DNA of 64,000 nt from Nocardia higoensis (GTDB lineage Bacteria > Actinomycetota > Actinomycetes > Mycobacteriales > Mycobacteriaceae), in NCBI RefSeq assembly GCF_015477835.1, contig NZ_JADLQN010000010.1:1-64000 (forward strand), read 5' to 3'. Position 1 is the stretch's first letter, and each line of letters starts with the position of its first letter. Positions 39,151-46,635 of the stretch are shown here, in pieces. Made by a program: the position numbers and the translations under genes. The notes below the pieces were generated by a model, which saw only the letters and a program-made list of their open reading frames with translations, was not told the DNA's origin and made no database searches.

Positions 39151-39784
39151 ACTCCTCGCCGGCGCCCGTCGTGCGTTTGCGGATGCTGTGCATGAGCTGG
39201 TAGGCCGCCGTCCTGACACGATCATCGGCGACGAGTACACGCGGCACGTCATCCTCGATGACCGGTATACGGAGCTTGTGGAGGCTCGGTATGGGCAGCA
39301 GCAGGCTGATAACGGTGGTTTGCGAGGTGTTTACAAGTCGAAGCCGCCGCTCTGGATCGAGGCGTGCAGCCTCATTGATCTGATCGACCGGACGGTTGCC
39401 TCGTGGTGGCCGAAACCGCCTGTAGGTGAGCAACCTGTCACGATCCGCCGACTGTACGCGCTCACCGACTATGGCTGGCGACCGCAAGACGTGGACGCCC
39501 TACACGAAATGACCAGGGTGGTGTCCGGGTGGGTCGACCGCATCAACCAGTTGTTGCCCGAAGAGCCCCGGCATGAATGGGAACTCACCGCGGCCTGCCC
39601 TGCTTGTGGTGAATCGACTGTCCTCGTGGATGACGGGGCGGGGGAGATCGTGCGCAGGGCCGCGTTGCGGGCGAATCAATCGTCGGCGGTGTGTCTCGCG
39701 TGCGGGGCTGACTGGCGACCTGAAGCGTTCGTACACCTCGCCCAGCAGATCGGGGCTGGTCTCCCACCCGGCGTCCTCGAATAG
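39134..39784 (+). CDS. hypothetical protein with zinc ribbon
   Basis: 216 residues from TTG. Helical N-terminal 140 residues (TELLAGARRAFADAVHELVG; PPLWIEACSLIDLIDRTVAS) followed by a Cys4 ribbon, CPACGE at about 155 and CLACGA at about 190. The zinc end suggests nucleic-acid binding. Proteins of this layout are common in actinobacterial phages. Confidence 0.7.
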   Translation: MTEATELLAGARRAFADAVHELVGRRPDTIIGDEYTRHVILDDRYTELVEARYGQQQADNGGLRGVYKSKPPLWIEACSLIDLIDRTVASWWPKPPVGEQPVTIRRLYALTDYGWRPQDVDALHEMTRVVSGWVDRINQLLPEEPRHEWELTAACPACGESTVLVDDGAGEIVRRAALRANQSSAVCLACGADWRPEAFVHLAQQIGAGLPPGVLE

Positions 39785-39800
39785 GTCGCATCAACACTGA

Positions 39801-39806
39801 TATGAT
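39801..39806 (+). promoter_or_regulatory. -10 box of leaderless gene
   Basis: TATGAT, then 7 nt to the ATG at 39814. There is no ribosome-binding site before that ATG. CATCAACA upstream recurs before the leaderless gene at 49274. Confidence 0.45.
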
Positions 39807-39813
39807 GCACGCT

Positions 39814-40137
39814 ATGACTATGTTTCGCTGCTACTCCGAGATCAACGACAACGAAGGCGAGACCTGGGATTTTTGGCTCCAGGTCGACGGTAACGAGGCC
39901 GCCCTCGAAAAACTGGGCAACCTGCTCGCCACCGCAGCAGTAGACGGCTACGACTGCTACGGGCTCGCCGACGTAGAGGTTGATGAGGTGGGCGTAGACC
40001 TGTTGGTCGCGCACGCCCACGTGGGATATATGGCGTCCGCGCACAAGGTCACCGGAATCCTGTCCGTGCCCGACTCATTCGAAGTGGACGGCCTGTACAA
40101 GGGCGGCATCACCGAACTGTTCACGGAGCAGCAGTGA
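39814..40137 (+). CDS. hypothetical acidic protein
   Basis: 107 residues from the ATG at 39814 (ATGs at 39802 and 39805 also in frame). Strands FRCYSEINDNEGETWDFWLQ, then helix, acidic throughout. Likely made from a leaderless mRNA. Function unknown. Confidence 0.6.
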   Translation: MTMFRCYSEINDNEGETWDFWLQVDGNEAALEKLGNLLATAAVDGYDCYGLADVEVDEVGVDLLVAHAHVGYMASAHKVTGILSVPDSFEVDGLYKGGITELFTEQQ

Positions 40138-40301
40138 CATTCAAACCGGGGGATCGGGTGCTAGTCGAGTTCGGTGGCACCCGCACAGCCGTCGTCGACT
40201 ACATCGGCGCATCCAGTATCGGCGTACTCATCGACTTCCCCGACGGCGAACCAGTGCGCGGCATCTACCGGGAACACGAGATGACGAGGTGCGAGGAATG
40301 A
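40134..40301 (+). CDS. small KOW/SH3-like protein
   Basis: 55 residues from GTG. MTFKPGDRVLVEFGGTRTAV is the usual start of a small SH3-like barrel. Overlaps both neighbours by 4 nt. Function unknown. Confidence 0.6.
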   Translation: MTFKPGDRVLVEFGGTRTAVVDYIGASSIGVLIDFPDGEPVRGIYREHEMTRCEE

Positions 40302-40567
40302 CCTGGAAGTCGATGCGCCGCAGCATCCGGGGCCGCATATGGACGTTCTACATGGGCGCCCCCGAACGCGGCCGCTGGCGCTACTACCTCGCCCCCTGGC
40401 TCGGTGGCGACGAATACAATCGCCGCACCCTCGTCCTCCCCGTCCTCGCATGGGGGGTCGTCATCGCATTGTGGGAGCACCCGCACGACGACGAATGCGC
40501 GGAATGGCATGACCCGATTTGGGTGCGCTGGAAGTCGATACGGCGGTTCGGGCGGATCGAACGATGA
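40298..40567 (+). CDS. hypothetical protein
   Basis: 89 residues, very rich in Arg and Trp, with a hydrophobic stretch (RTLVLPVLAWGVVIALW) that could be a transmembrane helix. Possibly a small membrane protein. ATGA overlaps. Confidence 0.6.
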   Translation: MTWKSMRRSIRGRIWTFYMGAPERGRWRYYLAPWLGGDEYNRRTLVLPVLAWGVVIALWEHPHDDECAEWHDPIWVRWKSIRRFGRIER

Positions 40568-40872
40568 ACCCGGACCGCGGGCAAGTCTTCCCCAGCACGT
40601 ATGACGAGTGGCGTACCGAAATCCGGTACCGGTGCGTCACCGACCAGCATCCCGGACACCTCCACAACCCGCAGGCAGGCAAAACATGGTGCCGATGCGG
40701 ACGCATCCAACGGCTTGGGGATCACGGGCAGCCGTTGAGCGTGTACGAGCGCGCCGAAGTCGAAGCCAACCGACCCGACAGTGTGGGCAGGCAAGCACGC
40801 GCCACACTCAACCACGCGTGGGGGCGGGAAGTCATGCCGGAACGCATCACCTACGGACCAGGAACGACATGA
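40564..40872 (+). CDS. hypothetical zinc-site protein
   Basis: 102 residues. CVTDQHPGHLHNPQAGKTWC then RCG is a Cys/His pattern, like a small zinc domain; the rest is basic. Function unknown. Confidence 0.6.
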   Translation: MNPDRGQVFPSTYDEWRTEIRYRCVTDQHPGHLHNPQAGKTWCRCGRIQRLGDHGQPLSVYERAEVEANRPDSVGRQARATLNHAWGREVMPERITYGPGTT

Positions 40873-41087
40873 GTGACCCGACCGTGCACGTGGTGTCCGA
40901 TCTCGACACCGCGCACGCCATCCGCAACACGCTCACCCAACTCGACTGCACGTTCGAGGAACTACGGGATTGGGCGCAAACCAGCGACTACCCGACCGTC
41001 CGCCACAAGCTGGCCTGGTACGCGCTCGGCCCCTACTACGACGACCGAGACCGCTACGCGCAACTAGTGGAGGCAGCGAACCCGTGA
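40869..41087 (+). CDS. hypothetical protein
   Basis: 72 residues, helical and acidic, Tyr-rich end (KLAWYALGPYYDDRDRYAQL). It overlaps the phosphoesterase gene by 4 nt. Function unknown. Confidence 0.6.
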   Translation: MSDPTVHVVSDLDTAHAIRNTLTQLDCTFEELRDWAQTSDYPTVRHKLAWYALGPYYDDRDRYAQLVEAANP

Positions 41088-41851
41088 GCCCCTTCGAAGA
41101 GTTGCAGCCGTCGCGGGTCCTGCTCGTCGGCGACCTGCACGCCAACCTGCATCACACCCTGCACGTCATTGAGCACGCCAAACGTGAGGGCGCTGAGGCG
41201 ATCCTGCAAGTCGGGGACGTCGTTTGGGACATGCGGGACAACTTCGATCGCAGCCCCAACTACATGGATCTCGTCAGCGAGGCAGCATCGGAGGCAGGTA
41301 TCCCGTTCGCGTTCGCCCGCGGCAACCATGACAACGCAACCAAGCTGGCCGAATACACGGATGAGCACGGCTGCACCGCCATCCCTGTACGCCCCGGACT
41401 CTGGTATCTGCCCAACGGCTACCGGTGGGTTTGGTCGGGTGTCTCATTCCTCGCGCTCGGTGGCGCACACAGTGTGGACAAGCCGTGGAGACGCCCACAT
41501 TTGGAATGGTGGCCCGGCGAAACCATCACCAGCAGCGACGCACTCCGGGCATGTGAAGGCGGCCCCGCCGACGTCATGATCTGCCATGATGTCCCCGCCG
41601 GCGTCCACATCCCATGTATCGAAGGCAACCCGCACGGTTTCCCCGCACGGGAGATCGAGGCGGCGGAAAGGAACAGGCGTGTCCTGCGCGCTGTGGTGGA
41701 TGTTGTTCGCCCGTCGCGCATCTTCTCCGGGCACTACCACTGTCGACTCACGGCCGAACTCGTTGGCGCCGACTACCGCGCGACCGTCGACATTCTCGAC
41801 ATGGACGGCACACCCCTCGACAGGAACACGCTCAAGCTCGATCTGTCTTAG
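41084..41851 (+). CDS. calcineurin-like metallophosphoesterase 2
   Basis: 255 residues from GTG. Motifs VGDLHANL (Asp17, His19), QVGDVVWD, ARGNHDNA, ICHDVPAG and GHYHC give a full two-metal site. Longer than the first enzyme (13102) and closer to the serine/threonine phosphatase or Icc type. Substrate unknown. It ends just before a palindrome at 41851. Confidence 0.88.
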   Translation: MSPFEELQPSRVLLVGDLHANLHHTLHVIEHAKREGAEAILQVGDVVWDMRDNFDRSPNYMDLVSEAASEAGIPFAFARGNHDNATKLAEYTDEHGCTAIPVRPGLWYLPNGYRWVWSGVSFLALGGAHSVDKPWRRPHLEWWPGETITSSDALRACEGGPADVMICHDVPAGVHIPCIEGNPHGFPAREIEAAERNRRVLRAVVDVVRPSRIFSGHYHCRLTAELVGADYRATVDILDMDGTPLDRNTLKLDLS

Positions 41852-41890
41852 TTTGCGATGTAGCGCAAACGATGCGATCGCAACTAGACT
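41851..41890 (+). promoter_or_regulatory. palindrome plus -10 box of leaderless gene
   Basis: GTTTGCG (41851-41857), 6 nt, CGCAAAC (41864-41870) is a perfect 20-bp inverted repeat. TAGACT (41885-41890) follows, and 6 nt later the ATG at 41897 with no ribosome-binding site. The repeat occupies the -35 zone, so it is likely an activator or repressor site. Confidence 0.6.
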
Positions 41891-41896
41891 GGCGGG

Positions 41897-42322
41897 ATGG
41901 ATGAAACCCCACCACTTGCTGACGTGCTCGGCGCGTCCGAGCGTCTACGCGACCCGGACTGGCTGATCCTCGATTTCGGTGACCTGTTCAACGAACTCGC
42001 AATCCTGTCGATGCGCGCCCATTTGGATCACGGCCCATACGACTTCGAGGACCGCCGCGCCCATTTCGAAGACCTGATCGCGCGCCTCACCGAACCCGAA
42101 CCCCAGTTCACGGCCGACGAGTTGGCGATCCTGCACCCACCCGGATGGGTGTGGCAAGACGACTTCGACATGCTGCCTGACGGCGGCGCAATCATGAAAC
42201 CGCACCCGCCCGAGAAGCAAGCCGTCCATGAGGCGTATCGGCCGCGTTACCAGGCATGGCGTGAACGCATCCAACAAGCGCGACATGACGTCATCGACAT
42301 CCTCAACGAATTGAGCACCTAA
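41897..42322 (+). CDS. hypothetical acidic protein, leaderless
   Basis: 141 residues. Acidic, helical (WLILDFGDLFNELAILSMRA) with HPPGWVWQDDFDMLPDGGAI in the middle. Starts a new transcription unit. Function unknown. Confidence 0.65.
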   Translation: MDETPPLADVLGASERLRDPDWLILDFGDLFNELAILSMRAHLDHGPYDFEDRRAHFEDLIARLTEPEPQFTADELAILHPPGWVWQDDFDMLPDGGAIMKPHPPEKQAVHEAYRPRYQAWRERIQQARHDVIDILNELST

Positions 42323-42921
42323 TGAACGACCTCTGGTTTGATGTCGCGAAATTTAACGCTGCTTGTGGCGTCCGCCTACGCGAAACCCCCGGATGGGTGA
42401 CGGAAGATGAACTCGCCCTCGCCCTCCGACTCATCGACGAAGAACGCGACGAACTCGCCACCGCCCTGCGTGCCCGCGACATGATCGAAACCGCCGACGC
42501 GATAGCCGACGGGCTCTACGTGCGTGCCGGCCTACTCCTGCGACTCGGGATCGCCCGCACCTACATCACCGAACTCCTGGTGCCTGCCCGCGACCCGCTG
42601 TCGTGGGAGGACTTGGATGATGTGGAGCAGGTGATTGCCGATTTGGACGCCGACGACAGGCGTATCCGGGGTGTGGTGACTGCCCGCAACCTGCTCCAGG
42701 TGGACACGTTCACACACCGCACCATGCATCAGTTGTCGGCGTTGGCGGTGATCCTGCGCATCCCGCTCGACCGAGTGTGGGGCGAAGTGCAACGCAGTAA
42801 CCTCGCGAAGCTTGTAGACGGGAAAGCCCTTCGCCGCGAGGACGGCAAAATCGTCAAACCTGAAGGCTGGCAGCCACCCAACATCGGCGCCATCCTCTAC
42901 CCGCAGGACCAGGCGGCATGA
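42322..42921 (+). CDS. MazG-like nucleotide pyrophosphohydrolase
   Basis: 199 residues. The stretch LRLIDEERDELATALRARDM then ETADAIADGLYVRAGLL has the Glu-x-x-Glu/Glu-x-x-Asp pattern of all-alpha NTP pyrophosphatases, and VWGEVQRSNLAKLVDGKALR is the usual second half. It would hydrolyse NTPs or dNTPs, or lower alarmone-linked signals as proposed for phage MazG. Start shares a base with the previous stop. Confidence 0.8.
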   Translation: MNDLWFDVAKFNAACGVRLRETPGWVTEDELALALRLIDEERDELATALRARDMIETADAIADGLYVRAGLLLRLGIARTYITELLVPARDPLSWEDLDDVEQVIADLDADDRRIRGVVTARNLLQVDTFTHRTMHQLSALAVILRIPLDRVWGEVQRSNLAKLVDGKALRREDGKIVKPEGWQPPNIGAILYPQDQAA

Positions 42922-43196
42922 GGGAGCGTTGGTCGCTGCTGAAAGTGCTCGGCGAAGTCGCAACAGGCGACGGTTGGGCATGGGAGTCAGAAGCATCCTG
43001 GCTGTGGGAGCAGCAACCCGAATACATGGCCGCCCTAGAGCGTGAGATCTCCCGTGACGGCATACAAGAGCCGATCGAAATCGCTGCGACCGCAGACGGC
43101 CGCTACCGCATGTGGAACGGGCATCACCGCGTGGTGATCGCCCGCTGGCTCGGACTGTCGGACATACCTGTCGAAGTCTTCGGGGAAGCGGCATGA
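42918..43196 (+). CDS. ParB-like (sulfiredoxin-fold) protein
   Basis: 92 residues. IQEPIEIAATADGRYRMWNG followed by HHRVVIARWLG matches the ParB N-terminal core with the G-x-x-R box in altered form. Stand-alone phage versions act as CTP-binding or nuclease-like proteins; which applies here is unknown. Confidence 0.75.
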   Translation: MRERWSLLKVLGEVATGDGWAWESEASWLWEQQPEYMAALEREISRDGIQEPIEIAATADGRYRMWNGHHRVVIARWLGLSDIPVEVFGEAA

Positions 43197-43471
43197 AGCC
43201 GTCGAATCCGTGCCTCGGCTGGTGTGAGCACTGCCAGAAACTCGGTTTCAGCGACCGGAAAGCTGCGAAACGCGCCTGTAAACGACGGTTCCCCAACGAA
43301 CGCATCCAAGCCTATCGCTGCCCAGTGCGGGAAGGTGTGTGGCATGGAGGGCATCTCGCGCCCGAAGTGCGGGCCGGAGAAGTGACACGCGCCCAATTCT
43401 ATGGGCCACGCGGTGTCGGCAGAGTACGGGAAAAACAAGGCACACGAATCAGAAGAGAGCAGGCGGCATGA
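43193..43471 (+). CDS. hypothetical zinc-finger-like protein
   Basis: 92 residues, strongly basic. CLGWCEHCQKLGFSDRKAAK...RRFPNERIQAYRCP is a Cys pattern with basic helix, similar in its end to the protein at 30029. Probably binds nucleic acid. Confidence 0.65.
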   Translation: MKPSNPCLGWCEHCQKLGFSDRKAAKRACKRRFPNERIQAYRCPVREGVWHGGHLAPEVRAGEVTRAQFYGPRGVGRVREKQGTRIRREQAA

Positions 43472-43752
43472 GCATTGCGGCACTGGAGACACCAACCGAA
43501 TACACGGAAGAAGCCGTGTACTCCAACTTCAACCATGAACTGAACCGCTCGGTTGTGCAGGAGCTTACCGCTCGGCCCGGCGAACTGTGCGCACAGCACG
43601 CGGCATGGAACTTTTGCGGGTCCGTGTGGCAGCTCCCAGACGGCCGCTGGGTAGATCAGGTGTGGCGCTATCACGCGATCGTCGACCACATCTACGGTGA
43701 CAGTGTCGAAGCTGTCATCGAAGAAGCCAACGACACCTATGGGGCGGCATGA
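43468..43752 (+). CDS. hypothetical protein
   Basis: 94 residues, alpha/beta with WNFCGSVWQLPDGRWVDQVW. ATGA overlaps. Function unknown. Confidence 0.6.
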   Translation: MSIAALETPTEYTEEAVYSNFNHELNRSVVQELTARPGELCAQHAAWNFCGSVWQLPDGRWVDQVWRYHAIVDHIYGDSVEAVIEEANDTYGAA

Positions 43753-44072
43753 CTGTCATCGTGAAAGCGAAACACCTCTGCTACGGGCTGCCGTCTGCGT
43801 GGGATGTGTGGACCGAGGACGGGGAACATTTCCGCTTCAAATACCGGTATGGGACGGCGCAAGTGTATGTGCGCGCAACAGGCGGGATGTTGAGCCTCGA
43901 ATCCGCGGTCAGGTTGGGTGATCGGCTCGGTGGCATCACCACGTTGGAAGAGTTTTGCGAGGCGACCGGGTTCACGCTCGACCTGCGGACACCGTATGTG
44001 CCGCTGCCGGACCCGGATGAGGGGATTGAGTTGGTTGATGATCCGGCGTGGAGTCTCCGTTCCGTGAATTAA
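43749..44072 (+). CDS. hypothetical protein, end of accessory region
   Basis: 107 residues, strands first (HFRFKYRYGTAQVYVRATGG) then helix and an acidic end. Last gene before the 1.2-kb non-coding region. Confidence 0.65.
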   Translation: MTVIVKAKHLCYGLPSAWDVWTEDGEHFRFKYRYGTAQVYVRATGGMLSLESAVRLGDRLGGITTLEEFCEATGFTLDLRTPYVPLPDPDEGIELVDDPAWSLRSVN

Positions 44073-44095
44073 CATGGAATTAACAAATGACCCGT

Positions 44096-44123
44096 CAATT
44101 TACGTTGACAAACCTGCTATGGT
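44096..44123 (+). promoter_or_regulatory. promoter-like element before non-coding region
   Basis: CAATT (44096-44100), TTGACA (44105-44110), 7 nt, TATGGT (44118-44123). Close in form to the shared motif but with shorter spacings. It stands 24 nt after the last accessory gene and would transcribe the structured region and perhaps the late operon. Confidence 0.5.
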
Positions 44124-44247
44124 CCTCTTTGTCTCCGTCATGCCCGCAGTTCGGTGTGTGATAAGGGAAAGGCTCCTCGGATAGCCCCGAGGGTTCGCGG
44201 ATCGCATCCTCCGGGGTGTGCGTCTAGCTGACAACTTCATATCGGCT

Positions 44248-44339
44248 TCCTCGCTAGCTCAATTGGAAGAGTGCCTGCGACCAGGTGCCCGCTAAGGGTC
44301 TGGTCAGGGTGGGTCCGCGTTCGAGTCGCGGGCGGGGAG
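44248..44339 (+). tRNA. aberrant tRNA-like element
   Basis: 92 nt. TCCTCGC pairs with GCGGGGA as a 7-bp acceptor stem (one G-U pair), TA follows, the D arm is GCTC-AATTGGAA-GAGT, and the T arm CCGCG-TTCGAGT-CGCGG is perfect. The middle 42 nt form no normal anticodon arm; instead GACCAG pairs with CTGGTC around an enlarged loop containing CCC-GCTAA-GGG. It could be a decayed or modified tRNA or a tRNA mimic. No CCA is encoded. Confidence 0.45.
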
Positions 44340-44933
44340 CAAAGCGTCGGTTTAGCGGCCGACGCTGGTGGTGACAGAGTGTGTGGCTTGCGCGAATCGG
44401 GCCACAATGTGTGCGACTGCCAGGATCTCGACGGGCAAGTGCCTGAGAGGAACCCTTAGCGGGCGGAAACTGGTCCTTAGCGGGACGGTCGCAGCACCGG
44501 GACTACATAGCCTTACGGTTCACGCCCCGGTCGGAGAGCTAGGAACTCTCCCCACCCCTTAACTTCGCCCGGTCTATCGCGGTAGATCGGGAAGTGGTTG
44601 ACCGGATTACTCGCCGGACGACGAGGCCGATCGACTGCGACCGCGGTAACGGTAGAGGGCATCCCGCTTCGGCTGATGGTTCTCGCTGGCGGATGGTGTG
44701 GCTACGGCAGCCATCCGCCACCGCAGCGGTAAGCGTTGAGAACTCTCGGCTTCGGTTGACGGTTCTCAACGCCTGGTGTTGTCAGCTATGGCCCGCACCA
44801 GGCACCGCGACATCATGACCGGTTCCGCTGCTTCGGCAGTCCAGGGCCGGTCCTCAATCTGAGCCTCGGGTTTCGCTGGTTTCGACCTCCCCCCGAGGAC
44901 AAGGACGGGACCGCGTGTGCGGTGTCCGTCTGA
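44340..44933 (+). ncRNA. structured non-coding stretch
   Basis: No gene is convincing in any frame. Perfect or near-perfect stems follow one another: AGCGTCGG/CCGACGCT near 44342, TGTGGC/GCCACA near 44382, an 8-bp stem near 44571, a 9-bp stem near 44689-44716, an 11-bp stem at 44734-44771 (GCGTTGAGAAC arm), CCTGGTG/CACCAGG near 44773 and several more. CCTTAGCGGG occurs twice (44454 and 44475). It looks like one or more folded RNAs between the accessory and late regions; I cannot assign a class. Confidence 0.5.
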
Positions 44934-45007
44934 TGCGGTGTGGTGCAGTTCGGCAGCACGCTGGGCTCATACCCCAGAGGCCGCGGGTTCAAGTCCCGCC
45001 ACCGCGA
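44934..45007 (+). tRNA. tRNA-Met (CAT)
   Basis: 74 nt with all four arms: acceptor TGCGGTG/CACCGCG (first pair U-G), D arm GTGC/GCAC, anticodon arm CTGGG-CTCATAC-CCCAG with anticodon CAT, 5-nt variable loop, T arm GCGGG-TTCAAGT-CCCGC. No encoded CCA. The weak first pair recalls initiator tRNA, as does the three-G/three-C anticodon stem end, so an initiator tRNA is possible. Confidence 0.9.
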
Positions 45008-45309
45008 CAATTCGGCCCGCCTCCGCACGTCGACAGGCAGTGTGCACGCTGCCGCGTTGTGCGGGCCGGAGTTCCGTGCACCACCCTCTGCCTCTGGCGG
45101 CGGGCTTAAATCACGAGGGGCGCGTCTCGTGTCCACCCGTTCGGGTGCCTGGGTCGATCGCCAGGGACAACGCGCACTTACCTCTATATCCGCAATAGCC
45201 TGTTCTCCCGGTGACGGCAGCCAGGCTATCCCTTCTTGCCGGTCGACCGTGCCCGTTCCGGGTGGGGGCGGCCGGTGTTCTCTTTCCAGCCCGACGCCAG
45301 GAGCCCCGC
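45008..45309 (+). other. non-coding gap before late operon
   Basis: No gene is supported. It contains an inverted repeat ATAGCCTG/CAGGCTAT (near 45195-45230) and CCCGTTCGGG near 45136. CTCTATATC near 45183 may be a -10 box. The late operon begins with an AGGAG site at 45299. Confidence 0.4.
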
Positions 45310-45516
45310 ATGGACGAGTTCGAGACTTTCCAGCCCGCCACCACTGTCGAGTTGACGGAGGAGCAGTCGCGGCAGCTCGTGCGCGACACCGCCGAGTATG
45401 TAGGCGCCCTCATCGGCATGCCTGATCTCGCGGGCAAGGTGGATGCCGTACTGGCTCCCATGTATGCGGATGTCGCTGCTGCGCACGCCGATCACGTCCA
45501 CTACCGCGCGGCTTGA
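45310..45516 (+). CDS. hypothetical protein, first late gene
   Basis: 68 residues, acidic and helical (VELTEEQSRQLVRDTAEYVG), with CAGGAG before the ATG. Position at the start of the late operon. Function unknown. Confidence 0.65.
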   Translation: MDEFETFQPATTVELTEEQSRQLVRDTAEYVGALIGMPDLAGKVDAVLAPMYADVAAAHADHVHYRAA

Positions 45517-45668
45517 TGTCGAAGCACGACACCCGCGTTTGGTTGGACGAATACACCGGGCAGCCTGACGCGGATTCGACCTGCCCGCGTGACGGTCTCA
45601 CATGCTGCTGCAACAAGCCGCCCGGCGAATGTGATCCGTGGCGGGGTGAAGGTTCAAGGGGGACGTGA
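45516..45668 (+). CDS. small Cys-rich protein
   Basis: 50 residues with CPRDGLTCCCNKPPGEC, likely a metal site. Start shares a base with the previous stop and the end shares one with the next ATG. Function unknown. Confidence 0.55.
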   Translation: MSKHDTRVWLDEYTGQPDADSTCPRDGLTCCCNKPPGECDPWRGEGSRGT

Positions 45669-45889
45669 TGGCTGATCCTGACGGCAAAACCGGGGCGTCC
45701 CGCGAGCTAAACCAATACTGGACCACCGGCGAGGGAAAAGCACGGTGGGCGACCTCCGAGCATCCCTTCACCACGTTGCAAACCTTGCTGCTGCAACACA
45801 TGTCGCTGCGTGAAGCGTCCGGGCTCGCAGCACGCTACTACAGAGACGTGTTCGGTCGCTGGCCGGGCGGCGGGAAGAGGCGATCGTGA
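45668..45889 (+). CDS. hypothetical protein
   Basis: 73 residues. WTTGEGKARWATSEHPFTTL then a helix (LREASGLAARYYRDVFGRW) and a basic tail. Similar short proteins occur just upstream of late genes in related phages. Function unknown. Confidence 0.65.
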   Translation: MADPDGKTGASRELNQYWTTGEGKARWATSEHPFTTLQTLLLQHMSLREASGLAARYYRDVFGRWPGGGKRRS

Positions 45890-46089
45890 TCGACTACAGC
45901 ACACCCAGCCTGACGCCCACCACCCCTGGCGCGGACTGGTTCATTGAAGGCTGCCGATACCGTGAAGTGTCCCGCACCCCGGTCACTACTGACGGTGAAG
46001 TCGTCTCGTACACGGTCACCCTTGAACGCGCCGACGCAGACGAACTGCTCGGCCTCTACCGCCTCGACCAGGAGCCCGAGCATGGCTGA
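45886..46089 (+). CDS. hypothetical protein
   Basis: 67 residues from GTG; beta-rich (YREVSRTPVTTDGEVVSYTV) with an acidic helix at the end. GTGA overlap. Function unknown. Confidence 0.6.
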   Translation: MIDYSTPSLTPTTPGADWFIEGCRYREVSRTPVTTDGEVVSYTVTLERADADELLGLYRLDQEPEHG

Positions 46090-46357
46090 ACCGCTCCCCA
46101 CCGCCTGCGACATCGAGATCATTGAGCGAGTGCACGGCGTGGAAGACGTCGCGGAGTTGACGGAGGAGCGAAGCATCCTCGCCCCCAACGAGATCCGCAT
46201 CAACGGCCAGCGCGTGCCGACCCCTGCCGGGCATCCGGTGATCGTGCATCCGATCAACTCCCGTGACGACAGTGACCGTGTAGTCAAGGTGACATTGACG
46301 GTGTTCGCCCGCACGGTGAGCATCCGCCCCGAACTCGACAACGAGTCGAGCAACTGA
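46082..46357 (+). CDS. hypothetical protein
   Basis: 91 residues. Includes ILAPNEIRINGQRVPTPAGH and a strand VKVTLTVFARTVSIRP, a pattern common among small actinobacterial phage proteins. Overlaps the previous gene by 8 nt. Function unknown. A 278-nt gap follows. Confidence 0.65.
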   Translation: MAEPLPTACDIEIIERVHGVEDVAELTEERSILAPNEIRINGQRVPTPAGHPVIVHPINSRDDSDRVVKVTLTVFARTVSIRPELDNESSN

Positions 46358-46566
46358 ACTTAACCGCCCTTACGTGTGCGGTGCGACCCCTTTCTGTGGG
46401 GTAACGCAAATGAGGTAGTCGGTGTCTACCCGGTTGAATCCAAACCCCCACCGCTCAGTTTCGCCACCCCCTCGTGCCCCCTTTCGGTCGGGGCCGTCAT
46501 CCCTGCTGGTTGATGACTGTAGGTGCTCAGGTGGCGTGACCGCAGGCAGCTTCACGCGCCGCGGTC

Positions 46567-46605
46567 AGCCCGCCAACAGTTGTCGCTACCACCTGTTGGC
46601 GGGCT
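46567..46605 (+). terminator. hairpin before esterase gene
   Basis: A perfect 13-bp stem (46567-46579 with 46593-46605) and 13-nt loop, followed by TCAACTTTCTCT. A smaller ACCCC/GGGGT hairpin lies near 46388. The gap 46358-46635 shows no gene. The hairpin may reduce late read-through or shield the esterase message. Confidence 0.6.
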
Positions 46606-46635
46606 TCAACTTTCTCTAAACGCCTGGGAGGCGTC

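Noticed and set aside
42918..43196. Partition (ParABS) system
   Set aside because: A ParB-like fragment exists, but no ParA ATPase and no parS-like site are visible.
44340..44933. Group I intron or tmRNA in the structured region
   Set aside because: A few stretches (for example GGGACTACA) recall group I core pieces, but no P/Q/R/S set in order and no tmRNA tag frame or CCA end could be found.
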